This document shows positions 17,710 through 26,675 of a stretch of 64,000 nucleotides of DNA, piece after piece. The position numbers and the translations under genes were made by a program. The notes beneath the pieces were generated by a model. The model was not told where the DNA came from. It saw only the letters and a program-made list of their open reading frames with translations, and made no database searches. The stretch's first letter is position 1, and each line of letters opens with the position of its first letter. Source of the stretch: Nitrospirota bacterium (GTDB lineage Bacteria > Nitrospirota > Thermodesulfovibrionia > Thermodesulfovibrionales > UBA1546); assembly GCA_016195565.1 (NCBI GenBank), contig JACPZK010000006.1, forward strand, positions 236,002 to 300,001. The letters are read 5' to 3'.

Positions 17710-18216
17710 TTACTTACATCCTTTCGGCTTCGGTGGTTCTATTTCTTCTTCGCAGGGTAAAATTGCTGCACTTATGATCGAGCCGATGCCAACGCCAGTT
17801 TCCCAAGCAAGACCTACCAATGCAAAATTAGTAGCGGCAGTTCCAGCAGCAATGATGCCTGTTTCAAGACCTGTAAAAGCCACTCCTTGGAGCGCTGCAC
17901 CACGAAAACCAAGCATAGCCCACTGGCGCAATGTAATACCGCCAGTTAGTTCAGCTACTTTTCCACCTGTCAGAAGCCCCATGCCTACGCCGGGTATAAT
18001 CGCAGGAGCTAATGCGCCTGGAATGACTTTATTCGTTTGCCAGAAATTCTCCCCGACTCTTGACCAGAAAGGTTTTTTACATTTTAACCCCCACGGGTCC
18101 ACCCAGTTCACCGGATTATTTCCTACGTAAAGATAGAGATTAATCCCTCCTTCAAGTCCAATCGGGTCTTCACTTATAAACCATCTCATTTTTATGTTTC
18201 TGCTTTTTGAATACAT
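17710..18216 (-). CDS. Orphan RHS tip, Gly/Ala-rich hydrophobic C-terminus
   Basis: 168 residues. It begins inside the RHS core ([20 protein letters not shown], then [14 protein letters not shown]) and continues into a variable tip of about 125 residues with long Gly/Ala-rich hydrophobic stretches ([37 protein letters not shown]). These could insert into membranes like glycine-zipper effectors, but no toxin family is certain. There is no signal peptide or YD cage. Its start overlaps the end of the preceding candidate immunity gene by 25 bases, and another small membrane gene follows 4 bases after its stop. Confidence 0.7.
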   Translation of the reverse strand: MYSKSRNIKMRWFISEDPIGLEGGINLYLYVGNNPVNWVDPWGLKCKKPFWSRVGENFWQTNKVIPGALAPAIIPGVGMGLLTGGKVAELTGGITLRQWAMLGFRGAALQGVAFTGLETGIIAAGTAATNFALVGLAWETGVGIGSIISAAILPCEEEIEPPKPKGCK

Positions 18217-18617
18217 AAGTACCGAATTAAATCATCCAAAGTTCCAAATTTCTTATTGTTAAATGAGAGACTGACTTTTTTTGCCTCATCACGTATAACA
18301 TATTCAAGATCAACGATTTCATCTTCCACCAAATGGCCTTCAACCGGCCCTAATTCTTTATCGAAACGATCAGTTGGACGCAACAGGCACGGATCGAGCT
18401 TAAGAATCTCAGCAATTTTACCCCACATATTAGTAAATCTATGTATCTCAATTCCTGAATCCGCATAAAAACGATAATAGATATCTCTTACGTCCATTTT
18501 ACCTCTTTCTGCAAATCTTTGCCTTTTCTTTGGCAATCGTTTTGCTTCCAGCAAATGAGCCACAATCCCAATAATTCCAAGTAATACCAAAATTAATATG
18601 AAAACAAATGCCTTCAT
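18192..18617 (-). CDS. Membrane-anchored candidate immunity protein of the main RHS toxin
   Basis: 141 residues: one N-terminal membrane segment (about 4-24), a basic stretch KRLPKKRQR, then a soluble domain about 40-141 containing [13 protein letters not shown] and TLDDLIRYL. That soluble part resembles small acyl-carrier-like or DUF1493-like folds, but I cannot assign a family. The ATG follows the main RHS stop by 2 bases, the usual place of the cognate immunity gene. A membrane anchor facing the toxin entry side fits that idea. Function is inferred from position. Confidence 0.6.
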   Translation of the reverse strand: MKAFVFILILVLLGIIGIVAHLLEAKRLPKKRQRFAERGKMDVRDIYYRFYADSGIEIHRFTNMWGKIAEILKLDPCLLRPTDRFDKELGPVEGHLVEDEIVDLEYVIRDEAKKVSLSFNNKKFGTLDDLIRYLCIQKAET

Positions 18618-18619
18618 AA

Positions 18620-21600
18620 TTAAAACATGCTGCAGTCGAGTTTACAATAAATAGAGCAGCTTAGCACCAACCCTCCAGCATAACTAGCTGTACCTACGGC
18701 TGCAACATTTGCATAGGGATTAACTACCCGAAGTGCAATTGCGGATCCTCTTAGACCGACACTCCTTAATGTAATACTAGCAAGGCTTGTAAATGGATTT
18801 TTTGAGCCTAATAATAGTTTATTCCCGGGATATGGCACAGAAGCGAAAGGACTTCCTACCCCAAGAATGCCCAATGCTATTAATCCCCCACTTTGCTTAT
18901 AACAATTCTCAAAACAACTTGAAAAGTTGCAACACTGAGATGCTGCAAGCCCTTCCGGATCCACAAAGTTCACCGGATTATTTCCCACATACCTATACAA
19001 ATTCACATCTCCCCCACCAAACCCAATCGGATCTTTTGAGATGAATCTGCCTCTGCTCGGATAATAATATCTTCCTCTGTAGTAATAAAGACCTGTCTCT
19101 GGATCAAACTCTCTTCCCGTGAAGGTGTAGGGCTGGATGAAGGTCTGGCTCAATTGATAGGTAATCCTTCCGAAGCTGTTATATTCATACTTCTGCACTA
19201 CTTTCCCTGTGCTGTCTGTTATGGTCTTGATTGAGCCCAGCCCATCAGCATGATAGTAGTAGCTTTGTCCGGCTCGCTCCATTGCCAGCGGCTCGTCAAT
19301 GCCCGGGCCATGGGTGTATTTTGTTGTGAGAACACCACTTCCGTCATATTCAGCCAGAATGTCTTCGTTGTCATAGAGATAACTCTTGATTGTTCCGTTC
19401 ACGTTTTTCTCAAGCCTTCTTCCAAAGGGGTCGTAGGTGTAAGTTATAAGTTGAGAGTTAGGAGTTAAAAGTTGAATTAATCTATTTTCAAAGTCGTAGG
19501 AAAATGTGGTTGTTTCTCCATTAGTCTTACGTACCTTCCGTATGAGGTTTCCGTTGGCGTCATAAGTGTAGAGATAAGCAGCATCTTCTAAGAGTCTGTT
19601 GGCTGTATCTACTGTTGTGTTTGCTCTATTGCCGACTGGGTCATAGGTAAATTGCTCTGAGGGCGGCTTTGGATGGGTGGCCTGCGTGAGTTGATATATG
19701 ACGTCATAGGCATAGTTGTGTGTGCCGGCGCTTTCGGTCATGGTTGTGCGATTGCCGACGTTGTCATGGGTGTAGGTAAACGAGTTAAGAGTTGAAAGTT
19801 TTGAGTTAAAAGTTATGAGACTTGTAAGACGGCTGTTGCTGTCATAGGTGTATGTTGTCTGCACTACATTTGGATGTCTGAGCTTTGTCCGCCTCCCGAG
19901 GCTGTCGTAGGTAAATCCGAATTGTTTTCCTGAGGGGTTTGTGATTGAGGCAACAAGGTTGAGAGCATTGTATGCGTAACTTGTGATGCCTCCTGTCGGG
20001 TCTGTCATTGAGGTGCGGTTTGAGTTTGCATCATAGGTGTATTGCAGGGTTTTGCCAGCGCTGTCAATGGAACTAATTATTCTCTTGTTTGCGTCATAGG
20101 TGAAATTGTATGCAATGTATTGGTTTCCAGCATATGTAAGGCTGCTGTTTGCATTGTATTGATAGGCGGCCATGTTGCCGTCAGGATAGAGTTTTTGTGT
20201 GAGTCTGTTTACTGCGTCGTATGAATAGGTGATGGTGTTTGCATTTGCATCGGTCTTTGTCTTGAGGTTTCCGTTTGGGTCGTAGGCGTATGCGGTTATG
20301 TTTCCCAGCGGGCCTGTTTCTTTTATGAGTCGGCCGGCGAGGTCGTACTGGAATGTTGTGGTATTGGCTTTGGCGTCTGTTACTGTTGTGAGTTTATCTC
20401 CTCCGCCTCCGCATGATGAGCAGCCTGTGCTCCCATAGGCAAATGTCGTGATAGCGCTGAGCGCATCTGTTGCCTTTGTTACCTGGCCCCTGTAGTTGTA
20501 TCCATAGTTTGTGGTGTTGCCGTTGGCGTCTGTTACGGATATTTTGTTGCCGTTTTTGTCGTAGGTGTTTGTTGTTATATTGTTCAGCGGGTCTGTTACT
20601 TTTATGGGTTTGTTCAGGCTGTTGTATTCAAGCCTTGTTATATGGCCCTGCGCATCTGTCAGGGTCAGGAGATTGCCTGATATGTCGTATGTGAATGTTG
20701 TTACTGCTCCTGTTGGGTCTGTGATTGTTATGGGATTGTTATACTGGTCATAAGTAAGAGTTGTGAGTTGGGAATTCGGAGTTATGAGTTGTATAAGGTT
20801 GCCTTTGGAATCGTATTGATATTGGGTAACTGCTCCTGAGGCGTCTGTGGTTGTTAAGAGGTTGCCTTTGGCATCATAGGTGTATGTTGTTACTTTGTTC
20901 TGTGAGTCGGTGATGCTGGTTATCTGTCCGAAGGTGTTGTAAGTGTAGGCTGTTGTGTTGCCTAATGCATTGGTTGCTGAGGTCCTGTTTCCTGATGTGT
21001 CGTATGTGTATATGGTTGTGCTGCCCAGTGGGTCTGTTTCTGTTATAAGGTTTCTGTTGCTGTCGTAGGTGTATGTGGTGGTATTGCCCAGCGGGTCTGT
21101 CTTTTGTGTGGTTACGTTTAGGAGAGAGTCGTATTTGTAGGTCCATATGCCTCCGTCTTTTTCCGTTGCTGTTGCTGTGTTGGTTACGGTGTCATAGGTT
21201 ATGCTTTTTGTCTTTCCTTCTGGGTCTGTTGATGAGACAACTTTATTGTTTGCATCGTATGCGTATGTTGTTACATATCCCATTGGGTCTGTTTTTGTAA
21301 GCAGCTGGTTGTTTGTGTCGTATGTATATGCCCAGTTGAGAGTTCCAAGTTGTGAGCTGGCAGTTGAAATCTGAGTAAGCATGTTATTGCTGTAGGTGAG
21401 GCTGTAGCTGTTATTGCTTGGCTCTGTTATGCCTGTGATTTTGTTGGTTGAGTCGTAGGTGAGATAGGTTGCCCTTCCTGAAGGGTCTGTTATGGTTGTA
21501 AGGTTGTCGCCTGTGTAGGTCAGGGTTGTTGTGTTATTGTTTCTGTCTTTTATGGATGTGAGTTTGCCTGTGGCTCTGAAGTTGTAGGTTGTGTTGTTTT

Positions 21601-22759
21601 TAAGCGTTCTTGTGAAGGTGTTGTCGCTGTTAACTGTTATGTATGATGTGTCTCCGCTATTGGCTTCTGGATAGTAGATGCCGTTTGTTAGCCTGAAGTA
21701 TATGACGTTTCCGTCTCCTTGTTTGAGGCCTATGCTGCCATCAGGGTTAGAGAATAAAAGAAGATTATAGTTGTGTGTCCAGCCTTTGCCGAGTGAGCCA
21801 TTGTATATGTCTATTGAGTTATAGCTTAAAGTGAAACCTGATGTAGCTGTCTGGAATAGTGTCTGGTCGTGGTAGAGGTTGCCGCTTGCAGGGTTTGCGG
21901 AGGAGCCAAGGGTAATATTTGTAGGAGGGATATTGGTGCATGGATCTTTTCCAAGAGTTGTCTCTGATTTCTGGACATTGCAGTCTTCATCAACCTGTCC
22001 ATCGCAGTTGTTGTCCATGTTGTCGCCGCAGACTTCAGTTGCGGGTAAAACCTCGCCTGTACATGCTCCCCACTGCCCGTTTACGCAGGTCTGTGTTCCG
22101 GATTTGCATTCTCCAATACCCTGTGTTCCTCCTGTGCCTGTATAGCAGGAAATGGTCTGGCCGTTTGTGCAAGTAGGGCATTGCCATTCATTAATATTAG
22201 ATACTACACCTATTATTATATTTGGGTCTGAACTGTTACAGGGGTAACCACTCGAACCACATAAACTGCTGCAAACAACGCCATGTGAGGAACAACTTCC
22301 TGCATTACACCCTGCTGATACCGAACCCAAATAACACCAAACATCATACCGATACTTTCCTGTGTAAACATTTGTTACACAACAGAATCCCCAACCACAC
22401 ATAATAGGAGTAAGCTCGTTACAGGAAGATGTCAATATCCAATGCCCCGCATCCGTAACCCTTGCTGTTTTTGTCGCAACACTACCGTCAGAACAGCTTG
22501 CCGTTACTGTTATGCCCCCGCAAGAAGCCGGCCCTGTGGTCAAAACACCATTTGAACTGATACTTGCCCCTGTGCCTGTAACGCTCCATGATACAGCGCC
22601 GCTACAATCTGCTGCCGTATATGACGCACTGCTGTTTGTTGTTATTGTTTCAGAGCCTGTTATGGTTATTGCGTGGGAATAGGCTGCGAATGAAAGGAAG
22701 AAAGCTATTGTTATGAATAGGAATAAGACAAAAAATAAAAAGGCAACAGTCTTTTTCAT
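18620..22759 (-). CDS. Secreted RHS/YD-repeat protein
   Basis: 1379 residues. Signal peptide about 1-30 (ending AAYSHA); bacterial Ig-like segment about 31-105; Cys-rich region about 105-280 ending in a MopE-type metal-binding motif (VCGDNMDNNCDGQVDEDC); YD repeats about 330-1110; RHS core about 1130-1270 (HGPGIDEPLAM to VGNNPVNFVDPEGL); and a tip of about 108 residues rich in Cys and small hydrophobic residues with no known toxin motif. The ATG at 22759 has GAGAGGA 5 bases upstream and precedes the signal peptide, so it is preferred over the in-frame start at 22801. RHS proteins encapsulate and deliver their C-terminal tip. Four heptamer-like insertions (NSQLTTL-type) interrupt the YD series. 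Confidence 0.88.
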   Translation of the reverse strand: MKKTVAFLFFVLFLFITIAFFLSFAAYSHAITITGSETITTNSSASYTAADCSGAVSWSVTGTGASISSNGVLTTGPASCGGITVTASCSDGSVATKTARVTDAGHWILTSSCNELTPIMCGWGFCCVTNVYTGKYRYDVWCYLGSVSAGCNAGSCSSHGVVCSSLCGSSGYPCNSSDPNIIIGVVSNINEWQCPTCTNGQTISCYTGTGGTQGIGECKSGTQTCVNGQWGACTGEVLPATEVCGDNMDNNCDGQVDEDCNVQKSETTLGKDPCTNIPPTNITLGSSANPASGNLYHDQTLFQTATSGFTLSYNSIDIYNGSLGKGWTHNYNLLLFSNPDGSIGLKQGDGNVIYFRLTNGIYYPEANSGDTSYITVNSDNTFTRTLKNNTTYNFRATGKLTSIKDRNNNTTTLTYTGDNLTTITDPSGRATYLTYDSTNKITGITEPSNNSYSLTYSNNMLTQISTASSQLGTLNWAYTYDTNNQLLTKTDPMGYVTTYAYDANNKVVSSTDPEGKTKSITYDTVTNTATATEKDGGIWTYKYDSLLNVTTQKTDPLGNTTTYTYDSNRNLITETDPLGSTTIYTYDTSGNRTSATNALGNTTAYTYNTFGQITSITDSQNKVTTYTYDAKGNLLTTTDASGAVTQYQYDSKGNLIQLITPNSQLTTLTYDQYNNPITITDPTGAVTTFTYDISGNLLTLTDAQGHITRLEYNSLNKPIKVTDPLNNITTNTYDKNGNKISVTDANGNTTNYGYNYRGQVTKATDALSAITTFAYGSTGCSSCGGGGDKLTTVTDAKANTTTFQYDLAGRLIKETGPLGNITAYAYDPNGNLKTKTDANANTITYSYDAVNRLTQKLYPDGNMAAYQYNANSSLTYAGNQYIAYNFTYDANKRIISSIDSAGKTLQYTYDANSNRTSMTDPTGGITSYAYNALNLVASITNPSGKQFGFTYDSLGRRTKLRHPNVVQTTYTYDSNSRLTSLITFNSKLSTLNSFTYTHDNVGNRTTMTESAGTHNYAYDVIYQLTQATHPKPPSEQFTYDPVGNRANTTVDTANRLLEDAAYLYTYDANGNLIRKVRKTNGETTTFSYDFENRLIQLLTPNSQLITYTYDPFGRRLEKNVNGTIKSYLYDNEDILAEYDGSGVLTTKYTHGPGIDEPLAMERAGQSYYYHADGLGSIKTITDSTGKVVQKYEYNSFGRITYQLSQTFIQPYTFTGREFDPETGLYYYRGRYYYPSRGRFISKDPIGFGGGDVNLYRYVGNNPVNFVDPEGLAASQCCNFSSCFENCYKQSGGLIALGILGVGSPFASVPYPGNKLLLGSKNPFTSLASITLRSVGLRGSAIALRVVNPYANVAAVGTASYAGGLVLSCSIYCKLDCSMF
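18966..19087 (-). repeat. RHS core block shared with orphan tip
   Basis: Second copy of the 122-base block at 16711-16832; one mismatch seen. Confidence 0.9.
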
Positions 22760-22902
22760 TCCGTCCTCTCTGAATCCTTTATGCGTCAACTTATTTCTCA
22801 TCCCTTTATAAGACTCCCCCTAAAAAGAGTTTCTGAACAGAATGTGAATTCTAAAAAGGGCATCGCTATGATGGATTCTAACAAATACCAGTAAAAAAAT
22901 CA

Positions 22903-24039
22903 TCATGTCTTTGTCTTGTTCTCCATAGTTTTTTGCATTTCATTGAGCCTGCGCTGAAGAAGTGATTTTTCAAACGCAAGCCCGGCCTGGCTTATAAATA
23001 TCTCAAGCCCCTCTGTCTCAGCAATAGGCTCGCCTGCCGGCATATTGTCGCAATAAAGCATCGCGGCAACTCTCCCTTCTGCAATGATAGGGAAAACCCC
23101 GACTTCAGACGGCCAGCCTCCTCCAAGTTCCTTTATCATCATTTCCGTTATTTTGTCTTTTTCCATCGGTCCCTTGTACGAACGCGCCTCATTAATAATC
23201 TTTGTGAGAAACGGACTGTCTTTCAGCGGAAGCGCCGTCTCTCTTATCTTCTCGTCAGCTCTTTCTATCTCAAGCCCGAACTGTCCCAGCCCTGCCATCT
23301 CATTTTCTCCGGCCATAAACAAAACGCCTCTCTGGAAAATATCGCTCGCAAATCTGAGTATGAGAAGCGTTATCTCAGAAGCTGAATTCGGGAATCTTAA
23401 TTCCTGCGTAAGCGACTTGAGGGCTGAGATGTCTTTCCTCTCTGCAACTGCAGGCCCGCCCCAGTCTGATTCCCATCCGCCTTCCTCTGCCGTTTCTCCT
23501 GTCAGTTCCTCATTAGAAACAAATTCCTGCTGTGCAGATTCATCATATACCCTCGCACCCTCCATAAGAAGATACTCAGGGCTGATTCCCTTTGAGACTT
23601 CCCATCCAAGATCCTCTATCTGTATACTGTCTTTCAGTTCAAGGTCCTCAATCTCAAACTGAAAATCACCGTCATGCCAGAGCAGAAGATGATAAACAGC
23701 TTTCTCTATTCTCTTCTTAGAAGCCTTCTCAAGTGTATCTTTATTTACAGCGCCGAGATCAAAAAGTATCTCTGCGACAGACTTTGCGGGCAGCTTTTTT
23801 TTTACTTCCAGAGCCATCAGGAGCGATGATTCTTTTATGGTCCCGCTTTTAAGGAGGTCGTGCCCCAGCGTTCCGTCAAGTTGAGTAGTCTCAGCCCTGA
23901 CAACAAGACCGTTCCGGAACACAATCATCGCGTTTCCTGATACCCCATTGATTACAAGCGTCCCTGTTTTTTTCCCGATACTCAGTATCTGGAAAATATC
24001 AGAAAGGGCCAGGTCTTCAAGCCTTCCAACAAGACTCAT
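22903..24039 (-). CDS. DUF4388 (PatA-like) protein with C-terminal GAF-like domain
   Basis: 378 residues. Residues 1-95 match DUF4388 (LEDLALSDIFQILSIGKKTG, then MIVFRNGLVVRAET), found in PatA-type regulators; a helical tail follows to about 165, then an acidic linker and a second region (about 210-365) that resembles a degenerate GAF domain. No receiver or output domain is present. It overlaps the glgC stop by 4 bases (ATGA), so it is co-translated with glycogen synthesis. The combination suggests a signalling adaptor, but the ligand or partner cannot be named. Confidence 0.85.
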   Translation of the reverse strand: MSLVGRLEDLALSDIFQILSIGKKTGTLVINGVSGNAMIVFRNGLVVRAETTQLDGTLGHDLLKSGTIKESSLLMALEVKKKLPAKSVAEILFDLGAVNKDTLEKASKKRIEKAVYHLLLWHDGDFQFEIEDLELKDSIQIEDLGWEVSKGISPEYLLMEGARVYDESAQQEFVSNEELTGETAEEGGWESDWGGPAVAERKDISALKSLTQELRFPNSASEITLLILRFASDIFQRGVLFMAGENEMAGLGQFGLEIERADEKIRETALPLKDSPFLTKIINEARSYKGPMEKDKITEMMIKELGGGWPSEVGVFPIIAEGRVAAMLYCDNMPAGEPIAETEGLEIFISQAGLAFEKSLLQRRLNEMQKTMENKTKT

Positions 24040-25283
24040 TCAATCTCCACTCCCTTAGGAATCACGACTATTCCTTCAGGGCTAACGTGAAATCTTTTTC
24101 TGTCGCCTTCAATATCATAACCGATTACCGTTCCTTCCGGCACACAGACGTCCTTGTCTATTATCGCCTTCTTTATTTTGCAATGCCTTCCTATCTCAAC
24201 ATTCTCCATGAGCACCGATTCCCTGACATCCGCCCAGCTGTTAACCCTCACATTAGGAGAGAGCACAGAGTCCTGCACACGCCCTCCGCTTATGATACAT
24301 CCGTCGCACACAATGGAATCCAACGCTATGCCAAGCCTGCCGCCTTTACGCTCCTGCGCAAAAACAAATTTTGCGGGCGGGTACTGGGGCTGATACGTCC
24401 TTAACGGCCATTCTTTATCATACAGGTTGAACATCGGATCCACAGATGCAATCTCCATGTTTGCCTCCCAGTATCCGGCAATAGCGCCTACATCTCTCCA
24501 GTATTTTGCCTCTTTTTTATTCTCATCCTTGAAATTATAGGCAAAAAGTTTTTTAGTCTCAATCATGTCAGGTATAATATTTTTCCCGAAATCATGAGCT
24601 GTTGAACGAAACGCATCACTCATAACTTCGCTTAATACATCCTGAGTATTAAACAGATACACTCCCATAGAAACAAGAGCCTGATTTGGAGACCCCGGCA
24701 TTGACTTTGGCTTTTTAGGTTTCTCTTTAAATCCTATTATCCTTGATTCTTCATCAACCTCAACAACACCAAATGACGAGGCCTTCTCCCTGTCCATCTC
24801 TATTGCCGCAATCGTCCCGACTGCGCCCTTGCTGATATGGGAACTGAACATTTCGGAATAGTCCATCTTGTATATATGGTCTCCCGAGAGGATAAGCAGA
24901 TACGCAGGAGACTCCTTCTCTATAAAATATATATTCTGATACACCGCATCCGCTGTTCCTTCATACCACCTCTCATCGACACGCTGCTGAGGCGGGACAG
25001 ATATGATAAATTCGTCAAGCTCCGGATTGAGCAGATGTTCCCAGCCAAGCGCCAGGTGCCTGTTCAATGAGAGAGACTTATATTGTGTAAGCACCGCTAT
25101 TTTCCTGATGCCTGAATTGATACAGTTGCTCAATGTGAAATCAATTATCCTGTATTTTCCTCCGAACGGAACCGCTGGTTTTGCCCTGTGAATAGTTAAG
25201 GGGTGAAGCCTCTCTCCTTTGCCCCCTGCAAGAATAAGGGCAAGCATATCCTTTGTTTGTCTGTTTTTTCTCCCCTTATTCAT
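24036..25283 (-). CDS. glgC: Glucose-1-phosphate adenylyltransferase
   Basis: 415 residues. It makes ADP-glucose from ATP and glucose-1-phosphate, the committed step of glycogen synthesis. The nucleotide loop LALILAGGKGERLHPLT, the GTADAVYQN segment, the LSGDHIYKMDY active-site region and the C-terminal left-handed beta-helix are all present. The start at 25283 gives a 12-residue basic N-terminus; the internal ATG at residue 13 is an alternative. A good promoter lies upstream at 25350-25379. The downstream DUF4388 gene overlaps by 4 bases. Confidence 0.95.
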   Translation of the reverse strand: MNKGRKNRQTKDMLALILAGGKGERLHPLTIHRAKPAVPFGGKYRIIDFTLSNCINSGIRKIAVLTQYKSLSLNRHLALGWEHLLNPELDEFIISVPPQQRVDERWYEGTADAVYQNIYFIEKESPAYLLILSGDHIYKMDYSEMFSSHISKGAVGTIAAIEMDREKASSFGVVEVDEESRIIGFKEKPKKPKSMPGSPNQALVSMGVYLFNTQDVLSEVMSDAFRSTAHDFGKNIIPDMIETKKLFAYNFKDENKKEAKYWRDVGAIAGYWEANMEIASVDPMFNLYDKEWPLRTYQPQYPPAKFVFAQERKGGRLGIALDSIVCDGCIISGGRVQDSVLSPNVRVNSWADVRESVLMENVEIGRHCKIKKAIIDKDVCVPEGTVIGYDIEGDRKRFHVSPEGIVVIPKGVEIE

Positions 25284-25349
25284 AAAAACAATCTGAAGCC
25301 TGTGTTTGTAATGATTTTCAACCCCTTATTATTACTTCTTGCTTGTTGA

Positions 25350-25379
25350 AGTATATCAGTAAAAATCTAAGAGTGTCAA
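25350..25379 (-). promoter_or_regulatory. Predicted promoter of glgC
   Basis: On the minus strand TTGACA (25374-25379) and TATACT (25350-25355) are separated by 18 bases. They lie about 70 bases upstream of the glgC start. Confidence 0.6.
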
Positions 25380-25429
25380 TGAGTTAGAGGCGTTTGAATA
25401 TGCCATTTTCAGACGTGAAACTATGCACA

Positions 25430-25780
25430 TGTATTCACCAAGCAAAGCAGGCCGGCAAGACAGTAAAATGGCAAGATAGTAAGATGGGAAACTGAGATTT
25501 TGGGAACTGGGGGTGAGAATGGTTTTTCTTATGACAAAACTGCGGAAAGTGTCCCCGATTATTTCCACTGATTATTTCCTATAATCCAAAGATTAAGACC
25601 AGCATTCGAGGTGCGCCTTGGTTCTGTATTTCCTTTTTTTCCTTCATACCAATCCCGCGCTCTTTAACGGCTTAACGTGCTTGTCAAAATTAAAAATATC
25701 ATACGCAAAAAGGCAATAAAACTCAACTGCTTTTATAGCGCTGTACTTAATACGCCCCATAAAGCAAAAACACTCATATC
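25430..25780. other. Intergenic stretch with no supported gene
   Basis: No coding region with a plausible ribosome-binding site is seen. The stretch holds a loosely periodic run (25450-25520, GGCAAGA-like units) and, near 25549-25565, GTGTCCCCGATTATT, which resembles the GGGGACA-type short repeats often near transposase remnants. Nothing else is recognised. Confidence 0.4.
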
Positions 25781-25885
25781 TTAACTACACTGCATGCCTA
25801 CGAAATAAGCCGCAAAAATGCCTATGCCGTAAAAAATTGCATGTAAACCAAACTCAGCCAGTAAAGATGATGTTGCTATTTCCAT
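25781..25885 (-). CDS. Small hydrophobic protein
   Basis: 34 residues with one membrane-length hydrophobic segment (LHAIFYGIGIFAAYFVGM). The ATG at 25885 has a perfect AAGGAGGA Shine-Dalgarno 7 bases upstream, which is stronger than that of most genes in the window and is the main support. It lies about 190 bases downstream of the LexA-type gene on the same strand, with a longer open frame running into it. No family recognised; it could be an SOS-associated membrane peptide if it shares the repressor's transcript. Confidence 0.5.
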   Translation of the reverse strand: MEIATSSLLAEFGLHAIFYGIGIFAAYFVGMQCS

Positions 25886-26071
25886 AAATCTGTCCTCCTT
25901 TCTTAGCCCCGATGGAATCAGGGTTAAACTTTTATATGAAGCACGGGAAATCCCAGGATGCTGCCTCTTGTTTTCGCCTTTGAAAAGCCCTGTCAACCTT
26001 TGCGGCACATAGGCGTCCAGATGAAGGATTGCCTTGGGCCATGAGCTTATTGTTAAAGGGTTCGTATCCAA
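25886..26071 (-). pseudogene. Possible remnant of a Y-family DNA polymerase start
   Basis: An open frame right after the LexA-type gene begins with SSWPKAILHLDA, which resembles the first residues of DinB/UmuC-type polymerases (a WPRAI-hhD-AD pattern), but the catalytic continuation is missing and the rest matches nothing. A LexA-type repressor followed by a translesion polymerase is a common SOS layout, so this may be the stub of a deleted polymerase. The match is short and could be chance. Confidence 0.3.
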
Positions 26072-26075
26072 TTGC

Positions 26076-26669
26076 TCACCTGTATTTCCTTATCACGGCT
26101 GTTACAACGCCCGCTATCTTCAGTTCTTTTTTGGGCTTTATCGGTTTAAATTTAGGATTCGCAGGCATAAGGGTTACGCCGTCTCCGCTTTTATCCAGAT
26201 ATTTCATGGTCCATTCTCCGTCAACCTCTGCAATCACAATATCCCCGTTCTTGGGAGACTGTCCTTTATCAACGATAACCATGTCTCCGGGAAGTATGCC
26301 AGCCTCTGACATTGAGTAGCCTGAGACCTTTAGTAGAAAAGTAGCCTGAGGATTTTTTACAAGGAGATCATCAAGTGAAAGGGTGTCTGAAAGCTCTTCT
26401 TCGGCAGAGCTCGGGAAACCTGCTTCAACAGTGCCGAGCATCTTTACGGAAGCCGCTATAGAAACTGGTATGAGCCTGCCTTTGTCATCCCTTTCCAAAA
26501 CCTTGAGTTTTTCAAGCTTATTGACCAGCTTATAAACAGCATTCTTGGACTTCATCCCAACCATGTCTCCTATTTCAGAAAAACTCGGCATCCTGCCTTT
26601 TTTATGATAGAAATCTGCTATATCCCTGATTCTGGCCTTCAGCCTGTTTTCTCTTAAGTCTTTTGTCAT
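26076..26669 (-). CDS. lexA: LexA-type SOS repressor
   Basis: 197 residues. A winged-helix DNA-binding region covers about 1-65 (MPSFSEIGDMVGMKSKNAVY). The S24 peptidase domain has the Ala83-Gly84 cleavage site (VEAGFP), Ser119 in SGYSM and Lys156 in TMKYL, giving the Ser-Lys self-cleavage dyad. The ATG at 26669 is chosen because the promoter and operator lie immediately upstream; the longer frame to 26747 runs through them. GSYSM-type variation (GYSM instead of GDSM) is a small departure. It could instead be a UmuD/cI-like paralogue, but an intact HTH favours LexA. Confidence 0.85.
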   Translation of the reverse strand: MTKDLRENRLKARIRDIADFYHKKGRMPSFSEIGDMVGMKSKNAVYKLVNKLEKLKVLERDDKGRLIPVSIAASVKMLGTVEAGFPSSAEEELSDTLSLDDLLVKNPQATFLLKVSGYSMSEAGILPGDMVIVDKGQSPKNGDIVIAEVDGEWTMKYLDKSGDGVTLMPANPKFKPIKPKKELKIAGVVTAVIRKYR

Positions 26670-26675
26670 GGCTCC

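Noticed and set aside
19400..21900. Possible CRISPR-like regular spacing of short repeats
   Set aside because: The spacing comes from the YD-repeat coding sequence of the RHS gene; units are degenerate and protein-coding, and no cas genes are present.
25540..25570. Transposon end suggested by GTGTCCCCGATTATT
   Set aside because: No transposase, terminal inverted repeats or target duplication can be seen around it.
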